From a bacterium (GTDB taxonomy: Bacteria > Planctomycetota > J058 > JAJDCP01), in assembly GCA_030428695.1 (NCBI GenBank), contig JAUIEM010000053.1, positions 1-33,049 of the forward strand: 33,049 nucleotides of DNA. The letters run 5' to 3'. Numbering within the stretch: the stretch's first letter is position 1; each line of letters starts with the position of its first letter. Under the pieces are notes generated by a model. That model worked only from the letters and a program-made list of their open reading frames with translations, was not told where the DNA came from and did not search any database. The translations under genes were made by a program, and so were the position numbers. This document shows positions 1 to 6,663 of this stretch, one piece after another.

Positions 1-84
1 TCCTGAAGTCGTGCACCTTGGCGGGGGGACGTCTTTCCCTGGTTGCTGTTCGTCGCTGGCCGCCAAGCTGCCCGACTTCAGGAG
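1..84. repeat. imperfect inverted repeat, arms 1-24 and 61-84
   Basis: Bases 1-24 are the reverse complement of bases 61-84 at 22 of 24 positions, including an uninterrupted 11-base match (1-11 against 74-84), with a 36-base loop. The left arm starts at the first base of the window, so the true arm may extend further left. It could be a transcription terminator, the end of a small mobile element, or a fold-back assembly artefact at a contig edge. No T-tract follows the right arm. Confidence 0.6.
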
Positions 85-122
85 GGCAGCAGGGCCCTCT
101 ACCAAGGTTTCTGTGCTTCTGA

Positions 123-633
123 GCCGCTACTTCGGGAGGGCATCCGCACCGGCCGGGCTCTGTTGCCGCGCGCCTCCAGACGCCGGGCTCTGTTGCCGCG
201 CGCCTCCAGACGCCGGGCTCTGTTGCCGCGCGCCTCCAGACGCCGGTCATCGACACGCTGAACGGGATCCTCGACGGCTCCGCGCAGTACCGCATGCTCG
301 CCAGCTGCATCGGCAGCGACACGTGGTGTTACGCGGTTCTTTCCAAGGACGCTTGGCAGCGGCTCGAGGCCGCGGTCCCGGCCTTGGCAGAGCTCCTCTT
401 CACGGAGGTACGATGGCCGCCGCCCCCGAGACCCGCGCCCCGGCCGCGCAAGAAGCTGCGGAAGGCGCCGAGACGGCGCCCGCGGCCGACTCCTGCGCCG
501 CGTCTCTGGTGGAGAGTCTGGTCCCGCTGGTCGGGACTCCGCGGCGGACCTGGAGAGCGCGCGAGTCGGCAAGTCGCGCCTGCAGCGCCGCCCGCCGAAC
601 GACAACCGGGGTGTCTGTCCACGGCGGCCTTGA
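123..633 (+). pseudogene. possible frame-broken gene remnant
   Basis: No intact gene is evident between the window start and the MATE gene, but protein-like sequence appears in three successive frames. From 123 to about 410 one frame reads as a plausible globular segment (for example YRMLASCIGSDTWCYAVL). From 413 a second frame gives an Ala/Glu-rich stretch that starts with ATG and has a GGAGG at 404-408. From about 484 a third frame reads DSAADLESARVGKSRLQ and stops at 633. This could be a decayed gene with two frameshifts, sequencing errors near a contig end, or chance open frames in GC-rich DNA. I do not recognise a family. An alternative reading is that the first frame, open from ATG 294, is an N-terminal extension of the MATE protein, but its Pro/Arg-rich composition makes that unlikely. 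Confidence 0.3.
153..246. repeat. 30-bp direct tandem repeat, three copies
   Basis: Three identical 30-base units lie head to tail at 153-182, 183-212 and 213-242, followed by a 4-base partial copy. Each unit begins CCGGGCTCTG. The unit length is a multiple of three, so in the frame of the downstream coding-looking sequence it adds a 10-residue repeat (TPGSVAARLQ). There are no spacers between copies, so it is not a CRISPR array. Exact identity of all copies points to recent slippage or duplication. Confidence 0.9.
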
Positions 634-686
634 CTTCGCGCCCGCCGTCCGCAGGCTGGGGGTCCCTGGCGACGCAGAGGGCCGCC

Positions 687-2063
687 GTGTCCGTCTTCCG
701 ACGTCTGCTCCAACTCGCTCTGCCGGTGATCGGCCTCAACCTGCTCAACGTCCTCGCGCTGGCGGTCGACACCGCGATGTGTGGGCGGCTGCCGGAGTCC
801 GAGGTCGTCCTGACCGGCCTCGGCTACGCGACCCAGCTGATCTTCCTGTTGATGGTCGCGCTGATGGGTCTGCTGGTCGGCACGGTCTCGCTGGTCTCGC
901 GCGCCCACGGAGCGGACGACCGCGGCCGGGTCGAGCACCTGCTCGCCCAGGCGAGCGCGCTGACGGTCGGGGTCGCGCTCGCCGTCGCGGTCGTCGGTTG
1001 GTTCGGGGCCGCGCCGCTGATGCGCCTGCTCGGCGCGTCCGGACCCTCGGTCGAGCAGGGCCTCGCCTACCTGCGGCCGATGTTGCTCGGCACGGTGTTC
1101 TCGTACCTGAACATCCTGTATGCGGGGATCTTCCGGGGCGTCGGCAACACGCGTCTGCCGTTCCTGACCGGGCTCTTGTCCAACGTCCTGAACGTCGTCC
1201 TCAACTACGGGCTGATCCTCGGCAACTACGGGCTGCCCGCCCTGGGCGCCCAGGGCGCGGCGCTCGGGACGGTGATCTCGCAGGCCTGCGGCCTCGCGGT
1301 GATGGTGTGGCTGCTCGGCAGCGGCCGGATCCCGGCCCTGCGCCTGCGGCTACGGGGCTTCCGCCTCGACGGCGGGCTCGCGCGGCAGCTTTTCCGGGTC
1401 GGGGCGCCGGCCGCGCTCGACATGCTGATCCTCAACGCCTCGTTCCTGACCGTGGTCGGCATGCTCGGCACGCTCGACGAGCTCGCGGTCGGCGCCCACG
1501 GCGTCGGGCTGCGCATCCAGGCGCTCGCCTTCATCCCCGGCCTCAGCGTGTCGCAGGCGACGGGCGCGCTGGTCGGGATGGCCCTCGGCCGCGAGGATGT
1601 CGCCGAGGCCCGGGCGGTCACCCGGGCATCCTTGCTGCTGTGCACCGGCATCCTCACCTCGCTCGCCGGGCTGATCCTGCTCGGCGTCGACGGCATCATC
1701 GCGCTGTTCGACGTGCCGCCGGACAGCGCGCTCTTCACCCTCAGCCGCACCTGGATCCGCATCCTCGGCCTCGGCATGCCGGGGGTCGGGGTGTACCTCG
1801 CCCTGGTCGGCCTGCTCCGCGGCGCGGGGGCGACGAACGCCGCCCTGCGCATCAACGCGTTGACCGTCGCGGTGCAGATCCCGCTGAGCTACGTGCTCGG
1901 CTTCACCCTCGGCTTCGGGGTCGCCGGGGTGTGGGCGGGGCTCCCGCTGTCCTTCCTGTGCAAAGCCGTGCTCGGTGGCGTGGTCTACCGGCGCGGCCAC
2001 TGGGCGCACGTCGGGCGCCTGCCCCAACAGGCCGAGAGCCCGGTCGTCGCGCGCGAGGGTTGA
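687..2063 (+). CDS. MATE family multidrug/toxin efflux transporter
   Basis: This is an inner-membrane antiporter of the multi-antimicrobial extrusion (MATE; NorM/DinF-like) family, expected to export drugs or metabolites against a Na+ or H+ gradient. The protein has 458 residues and about 12 hydrophobic segments throughout. Typical MATE features are an N-terminal helix with LPVIGLNLLNVLALAVDT, a second-half repeat beginning near GAPAALDMLILNASF, and glycine-rich helix pairs such as GVGLRIQALAFIPGLSVSQA. I chose the GTG at 687 because it gives the usual family length with TM1 about eight residues in, and AGAGGG lies just upstream. The same frame is open to an ATG at 294, but that extension is Pro/Arg-rich and unlike any MATE N-terminus. 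It converges with the zinc-finger gene, leaving three bases between stop codons. Substrate cannot be told from sequence. Confidence 0.9.
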   Translation: MSVFRRLLQLALPVIGLNLLNVLALAVDTAMCGRLPESEVVLTGLGYATQLIFLLMVALMGLLVGTVSLVSRAHGADDRGRVEHLLAQASALTVGVALAVAVVGWFGAAPLMRLLGASGPSVEQGLAYLRPMLLGTVFSYLNILYAGIFRGVGNTRLPFLTGLLSNVLNVVLNYGLILGNYGLPALGAQGAALGTVISQACGLAVMVWLLGSGRIPALRLRLRGFRLDGGLARQLFRVGAPAALDMLILNASFLTVVGMLGTLDELAVGAHGVGLRIQALAFIPGLSVSQATGALVGMALGREDVAEARAVTRASLLLCTGILTSLAGLILLGVDGIIALFDVPPDSALFTLSRTWIRILGLGMPGVGVYLALVGLLRGAGATNAALRINALTVAVQIPLSYVLGFTLGFGVAGVWAGLPLSFLCKAVLGGVVYRRGHWAHVGRLPQQAESPVVAREG

Positions 2064-2066
2064 GCG

Positions 2067-2420
2067 TCAGGCGCTCTCTTCGAGGGAGCGCAGGCAGGGC
2101 AGGCAGAGGAAGCCCGGCGCGCCGATGCCGACCGCGGCGCGCCGCCCGCGCGGCAAGGCGTCGCCGCATTCCCCGCAACGTGCCGCGACGTTGAGGGTCG
2201 CTTCCTGCCACGCGAGCGGCACCGGACCGGCGGACCGGCGGATGGGTTGCGGCGCCTGCTTCCGCGCGCTCTCCACGTTGTTCGCGGCCAGCCCTTCCAG
2301 CATCGAGATCGACTCGGTGACGAAGTCCTCGATCTCCTTCGGCCGCTGCGGTGTCGGTGCGGCGGACGGCTCCGGGGTGGAGCCGGGCAAGGGCGGGGGA
2401 GGGGGAGTTTCCGCGGACAT
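2067..2420 (-). CDS. small DksA/TraR-like zinc-finger protein
   Basis: This is a 117-residue protein with a Pro-rich N-terminus (about residues 5-26), a helical middle and a C-terminal four-cysteine zinc finger: C82-x2-C85 and C106-x2-C109. The sequence CGECGDALPRGRR between the pairs resembles the zinc finger of DksA/TraR regulators, which bind the RNA polymerase secondary channel. The acidic coiled-coil tip that defines active DksA is not evident, so a regulatory role is only an inference. The start at 2420 is supported by GGAGG about eight bases upstream. A longer in-frame start at 2696 would overlap the divergent TPR gene and is rejected. The gene is transcribed alone from the 156-bp divergent region. 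Confidence 0.75.
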   Translation of the reverse strand: MSAETPPPPPLPGSTPEPSAAPTPQRPKEIEDFVTESISMLEGLAANNVESARKQAPQPIRRSAGPVPLAWQEATLNVAARCGECGDALPRGRRAAVGIGAPGFLCLPCLRSLEESA

Positions 2421-2443
2421 GGCTTCCTCCAGCTGTCTGATCG

Positions 2444-2472
2444 ACTGTACGCCCTTTGCGCGGAACCGACAA
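2444..2472 (-). promoter_or_regulatory. putative sigma70-type promoter for the zinc-finger gene
   Basis: On the minus strand TTGTCG (2472-2467), a 17-base spacer and TACAGT (2449-2444) match the -35 and -10 pattern. The predicted start near 2437 leaves a short leader with a good ribosome-binding site before the ATG at 2420. Confidence 0.5.
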
Positions 2473-2474
2473 CG

Positions 2475-2492
2475 CCCGGCGCCCGCGCCGGG
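2475..2492. promoter_or_regulatory. 8-bp-arm palindrome in a divergent intergenic region
   Basis: CCCGGCGC (2475-2482) and its exact reverse complement (2485-2492) are separated by two bases. It lies between the zinc-finger gene and the TPR operon, just upstream of the putative minus-strand -35 box. It could be an operator or the stem of a hairpin. In GC-rich DNA some such palindromes occur by chance. Confidence 0.35.
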
Positions 2493-2576
2493 AAAAGCAG
2501 CGCCTCCCCTTTTTTGGTGGTCCTCCGCCCCGCGGACATGGCATCCTGGACCGATCCCCCACCCCTGGAGCCGCCG

Positions 2577-4049
2577 ATGAGCGCCATCCTCGACGACGCC
2601 CTCGCCCTGATCGAACAAGGCTGCCCCGATGACGCCGAGCAGCTGGTCCGCCGCCACGCCGAGCAGGTCGGCGCCCAGCACGGCGTGCGCAGCCACGCCT
2701 ACGCCGATGCGCTGATCGATGTCGCGCAGATCCTCGCGGCGGTCGGCCGGCTGCCCGCGGCCGCCGAGGTGCTGCGCACCGCGGCGGGCATCCCGGCCGA
2801 GGGCGAGGAGGAGCGGAAGTCACGCCTGACCATCCTGATGAACCTCGGCGACCTGCTCGCGCGCATGGGTGAGCTGGTCGAGGCGGAGGCGGTGGCGCGC
2901 GAGGGGCTGGAAGGGCGCCGCGCGTTGTACGGCCCGACGCACGCCGGCTACGCCTTCGGCCTCGAGCCGCTGGCCGAGATCCTGCTGCTCGGGGGCCGGG
3001 CGGGGGAAGCGCTGCCGCTCGCCGAGGAGGCGGTCGACATCCTCTGGGAGGGGTCGCATCCGAAGGTGCTCGAGGTGCTGCCGCTGCGGGCCTTCGCGCG
3101 GCACGCGGTGCACGGCGCCGACGCCCCCGGTTTCGAGGGCTTCGAGGAGCTGCCGGACGATCTGCGCGAGCGCGCCGTCGACGCCGCCCGCGCCCGCGCC
3201 GCCCGGCACGTGCCGAGCTGGTCGCTGCCCGCCCTCGACGAGCTGCGCGGCCGGGTCGCCGCGCTCGACGCGGCGAGCCGCCTGCTGCCCGCGATCGACG
3301 GCAACATCGCCGCGATCGCGCGCCTGGCGGGGCTGCACGAGCTGCGGGCGGCGGCGCTGTTGCGCTGCCGCGAGGCCTACGAAAGCCAGGGCGAGCCCGG
3401 CCTGGCGCTCGGCGCGACCCAGAGGCTCGCCCTCGCCCACGCCGAGGCCGGGGACGCGGACGGCGCGACGCAGCTCTACGCCGACGCCGCGACCCGCGCC
3501 GAGGTGCTCGGGGATGCGGCGCTGCAGTCCAGCGTCGCCCGCGACTTCGGGCAGCACCTCGAGGCCCTCGGCGCCGTCGAGGCCGCCGAGGCCCAGCTGC
3601 GCGCCGCGGTCGCCCGGGCCGAGGCGAGCGGAGCGAAGAACGTGCTCGGCCGGGCGCTGGTCGCCCTCGGCTGTTTCGCCGCGCATCAGGGCCATCCCGA
3701 GGACGCCGCGGCGCTTCTCGTCCAGGCCCTCGAGGCGCTCGCCCCCGAAGAGCCGGACGTGCTGACCGCCCGCTCGTATCTCGCGGCGATCGAGCAGGGC
3801 CTGCCCTGCGTCCCAGACCTGGACCTGGCGCGCAGCGAGGTGGTCACCGACCTCGTCCACGCCCAGCTCCCGGCGGGCCTGGTCGGTCGCGTGGCGGTGC
3901 GGGTCGACGAGGACGGGGTGCCGCAGGTCGACGCCGAGCTTCTGCGCCCGCTCTCGATCGAGGAGCAGCATCTACTCGACGCCGCGCTCCAGAACGCCCT
4001 GCTCGAGGTCGAGCGGCGCTCGGACATCTCCGGCTACCCGGGGGTGTGA
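2577..4049 (+). CDS. tetratricopeptide repeat (TPR) protein, first gene of the nuclease-ATPase operon
   Basis: This is a 490-residue cytosolic protein made of helical TPR-type repeats of the kinesin-light-chain style. Examples are the helix pairs around ALIDVAQILAAVGRLPAAAEV, ILMNLGDLLARMGELVEAEA, and a second block (about residues 260-400) with LALAHAEAGDADGATQLY and ALVALGCFAAHQGHPEDAAA. The last 90 residues are not repeat-like. No signal peptide or membrane segment is seen. ATG 2577 has GGAG seven bases upstream; an in-frame ATG at 2538 lacks one. Its stop overlaps the next gene's start (GTGA), so it is translationally coupled to the winged-helix, ATPase and nuclease genes. A scaffolding or sensing role in that complex is an inference; TPR arrays are protein-binding modules. 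Confidence 0.85.
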   Translation: MSAILDDALALIEQGCPDDAEQLVRRHAEQVGAQHGVRSHAYADALIDVAQILAAVGRLPAAAEVLRTAAGIPAEGEEERKSRLTILMNLGDLLARMGELVEAEAVAREGLEGRRALYGPTHAGYAFGLEPLAEILLLGGRAGEALPLAEEAVDILWEGSHPKVLEVLPLRAFARHAVHGADAPGFEGFEELPDDLRERAVDAARARAARHVPSWSLPALDELRGRVAALDAASRLLPAIDGNIAAIARLAGLHELRAAALLRCREAYESQGEPGLALGATQRLALAHAEAGDADGATQLYADAATRAEVLGDAALQSSVARDFGQHLEALGAVEAAEAQLRAAVARAEASGAKNVLGRALVALGCFAAHQGHPEDAAALLVQALEALAPEEPDVLTARSYLAAIEQGLPCVPDLDLARSEVVTDLVHAQLPAGLVGRVAVRVDEDGVPQVDAELLRPLSIEEQHLLDAALQNALLEVERRSDISGYPGV

Positions 4050-4633
4050 GCGTGCGGAAGGGAACCTCCAGCGCGCTCGCTCGCGGCCTGTTGAAGCTCG
4101 CGCTGAAGGGCCGCCTCGCGGAGGGCGAGCTGCTGCGTGCCTGCGGGCTGCACCCGCGGGCCGCCCTCGAGGAGGGGCTCCGCGGCCTCGAGGAGCGCGG
4201 GCTGATCGAGCGCCACGCCCGCGGCCGGGGGGCGCGCTGGGAGGTGGCCGAGGGGCGGCGTGCGGCGCTGCTCGCCCAGGTCGCCGGGGAGCTCTCGCCG
4301 CGGGCGCGGATCGCGGGCTCGCTGGTCCGTGAGCTGCTCGCGCTGCTGCCCGCGCCGGCGAGCGACGACCTCGCGACGCGCATCCTCGCAGCGGTCGACG
4401 AGCTCGGCCGGGGAACCTACGGCGGCATGGTCTCGCTGCCCGAGCTGGTCGCCCGCCTGGGGCTTCCTCCCGGCCAGCTCGAGGCGCCGCTACGCGCGCT
4501 GGCGCGGAGCGGGCGGCTGCAGCTCGAGCCGCTGTCCGACCCCCTCAGCGTGCCCCCCGAGGAGCGCGCCCTCGGCCTGCCCGACCCCGTGCGCGGCCTG
4601 TTGTTCTACGTCTCTCCGCTGAGGTCCCGATGA
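4046..4633 (+). CDS. double winged-helix protein of the nuclease-ATPase operon
   Basis: This 195-residue protein has no recognised family but two helix-turn-helix-like regions. The N-terminal one (about residues 10-65) reads as helices followed by GLRGLEERGLIERHARG and a short beta wing. The C-terminal one (about residues 110-165) includes SLPELVARLGLPPGQLEAPL then ALARSGRLQLEPL. It ends with a conserved-looking LGLPDPVRGLLFYV segment. The GTG start overlaps the TPR stop (GTGA) and its own stop overlaps the ATPase start (ATGA), so all are coupled. It may be the DNA-binding or adaptor subunit of the complex. It could instead be an autoregulator, but its position inside the operon and the coupling favour a structural subunit. 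Confidence 0.8.
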   Translation: MSVRKGTSSALARGLLKLALKGRLAEGELLRACGLHPRAALEEGLRGLEERGLIERHARGRGARWEVAEGRRAALLAQVAGELSPRARIAGSLVRELLALLPAPASDDLATRILAAVDELGRGTYGGMVSLPELVARLGLPPGQLEAPLRALARSGRLQLEPLSDPLSVPPEERALGLPDPVRGLLFYVSPLRSR

Positions 4634-6663
4634 ACGCCGCGAACCCGTTCGAGAGCTGCATCTGGGAGGGGACGCGCCGCCTGCACTCCGAGGACGACGT
4701 CGCGAGCCTCAACTGCGACGCGAGCGACCGCTTCGAGGACCAGATCAAGCTGGTCGCCGCCGACCATCGCTCGCGCTGCACGCTGCTGCTCGGCCAGCCG
4801 GGCCTCGGCAAGAGCCACGTCCTCGCGCGGCTGGTCGAGCACGACGGGCGGAAGTTCTCCTATCCGGTGGTCGTGCGCCGTTACGCCCTGCCGAGCGCGA
4901 CCTTCCGCAACCTGTTCCGGCAGCTGATCTGGGGCCTGAGCGAGCAGGTGCTGCGCGGCGAGACCACGATGCTCGACGACCTGCTCGCCTGCAACCTGCG
5001 GCGGGTGCTCCCCGACCTCGAGCTCGAGACGCCGGCCCAGCGCAAGGCCCGCAGCCGCCTGCGCAAGCTGCGCAGCGTCCAGGCCATAGGCGCCTGCCTG
5101 ACGCCGGCCCTCGCCCGCGCCTGCGCTCTCGCCTTCGAGGCCCACGTGCGACGCCGCTGGGGAGCGCGCGCGCTGCCGATCTTCTCGGAGGACGTGATCA
5201 GCGTCGGCTTCCAGCTGCTCGCGGCGCCGACCCGGGAGGCGGCGCTGCGCTGGCTGCGCGGGCGGGATCTCGACGAGCAGGACCTCGACGCCCTCGGCCT
5301 GCGCTCGGCGATCGACGACGAGCTCAGCGCGCGCGACGCCCTCGCCTCCCTGGCCCTGCTCGCCTTCGGTGCGCGGCCGCTGGCGATCTGCTTCGACCAG
5401 ACCGAGCGGCTCGAGTCGACCCCCGAGGAGCGCGGCATCGACGCCCTCGGCCGCGCGATCGCCTTCCTGCGCGAGCTGCCGAGCCTGAGCCTGGTGTTCT
5501 CCTGCCTGAAGGACAAGTGGGCGCGCACCTACCTCCAGCAGCTGCCGAGCAGCTACAGCGATCGCATCGCCGGCGGGCAGGAGGATGTCGTCGAGCTCGC
5601 CTATCCGACGCCAGAGGAAGGGGTCGAGCTGGTCAAGCGGCGGCTCTCCGGCGAGGTCAAGCCCTTCGACAAGGCCAACCTCAAGGCCTGGGTCGACCGC
5701 TTCAGCCCCTCGGCCCGGCAGCTGCTCCTCGAGTGCGCGAAGGAGTGGAGGGTGTGGAAGCGCGCCGGAGCCAGCGGCCTGATCCGCCTGTCGGAGACGG
5801 GCAAGGTGGCCGCGGCGCGCCCGGCGCCGGTCGAGGATCCCCGCCAGCGCCTGCGGGACGAGTGGGCGGAGGTGCTGCGCCTGACCCCGCCGCCCTCCAG
5901 CATGGATGCCGACGAGGCGGCCGCGGCGCTGAGCATCGTGCTCGACGAGCTCGGCCTGACCAGCGGCGGGCGCGCGCTCAAGCTGCTCAAGAAGCCGCGC
6001 GGCTCCAAGCTCGACCACATCGTGCAGGCGGGCAGGCGCCGGGTCGCCCTGTCCTTCGACGACTCGAACCGCGGCAACTCCTTCAGCGCGCAGTGCAAGC
6101 GCCTGCTGGCGGCGTTGGAGGAGAGCGCGGAGCGCGCGCGCCTCGACGGGCTGATCGTGTGGCGCTCGGCGCCGATCAAGCGCACCTGGAAGAAGGGCCG
6201 CAAGCTCTGGCAGAAGGTGCTCGACAGCGGCCGCGTCCGCTTCGTCAACCCGTCGCCCGAGAGCCTGCGCAAGCTCGCCGCCTTCCGCTCCCTGTGCAGC
6301 TCGCTCCAGGGGCGCGGCCGCGACCACCGGGAGAGCGCCGTCCGGGTCTTCGCCGACGAGCTCGCGCCGCTCCCCGCGCTCCAAGCGACCCTCGAGGGCC
6401 TCGAGGCCGAGAGCGCGCAGGCGGCGGAAAGGACGGAGGCGCCCGCGGCCGACGGGGCCCAGGGGGTGCGCGACGCGATCCGCAGCCTGCTGCAGGAGCT
6501 GAAGCTGGTCGCCTCGGGACGCCTGCGCGCCCTGCTCTCCGAGGCCCACGGCGCGAAGGCCGAGGCGGCGCTGGTCGCCAACGCCCTCGAGGACCTCGAG
6601 GCGACCGGCGTGATCTGGCAGCTCCGCGCGGCGGAGGGCGACGATGTCATCGCCCTCTGCTGA
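4630..6663 (+). CDS. ORC/AAA-like P-loop ATPase of the nuclease-ATPase operon
   Basis: This 677-residue ATPase has Walker A GQPGLGKS at residues 55-62 and a Walker B strand LAICFDQTERL with D256. Q257 sits where AAA+ enzymes usually have Glu. A sensor-1-like strand, LVFSCLKDKW, lies near residue 288. The N-terminal layout (short helical lead-in, then Walker A) and the following helical lid resemble ORC/Cdc6-type or STAND-type ATPases, and the P-loop subunits of BREX and phosphorothioation-dependent restriction systems. Residues about 430-600 form a second domain with a strand IVWRSAPIKRTWKKG that I cannot assign. Residues 615-677 look like a winged helix. ATGA overlap with the gene before and a 20-base overlap with the nuclease gene after indicate a stoichiometric complex. 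The replaced catalytic Glu may mean slow or switch-like hydrolysis (inference). Confidence 0.85.
   Translation: MNAANPFESCIWEGTRRLHSEDDVASLNCDASDRFEDQIKLVAADHRSRCTLLLGQPGLGKSHVLARLVEHDGRKFSYPVVVRRYALPSATFRNLFRQLIWGLSEQVLRGETTMLDDLLACNLRRVLPDLELETPAQRKARSRLRKLRSVQAIGACLTPALARACALAFEAHVRRRWGARALPIFSEDVISVGFQLLAAPTREAALRWLRGRDLDEQDLDALGLRSAIDDELSARDALASLALLAFGARPLAICFDQTERLESTPEERGIDALGRAIAFLRELPSLSLVFSCLKDKWARTYLQQLPSSYSDRIAGGQEDVVELAYPTPEEGVELVKRRLSGEVKPFDKANLKAWVDRFSPSARQLLLECAKEWRVWKRAGASGLIRLSETGKVAAARPAPVEDPRQRLRDEWAEVLRLTPPPSSMDADEAAAALSIVLDELGLTSGGRALKLLKKPRGSKLDHIVQAGRRRVALSFDDSNRGNSFSAQCKRLLAALEESAERARLDGLIVWRSAPIKRTWKKGRKLWQKVLDSGRVRFVNPSPESLRKLAAFRSLCSSLQGRGRDHRESAVRVFADELAPLPALQATLEGLEAESAQAAERTEAPAADGAQGVRDAIRSLLQELKLVASGRLRALLSEAHGAKAEAALVANALEDLEATGVIWQLRAAEGDDVIALC

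Noticed and set aside
153..246. Possible CRISPR array
   Set aside because: The 30-base units are directly adjacent with no spacers.
11..2194. A 727-residue plus-strand open frame over the left end
   Set aside because: Past about 530 it is Arg/Pro/Gly-rich shadow of the MATE gene. Only a short part near 413-530 looks protein-like, and that is listed with the remnant.
2501..2576. Promoter for the TPR operon (TTGGTG-17-CATGGC)
   Set aside because: The -10 box matches the usual pattern poorly, so it was not listed as a feature, although a promoter is expected in this gap.
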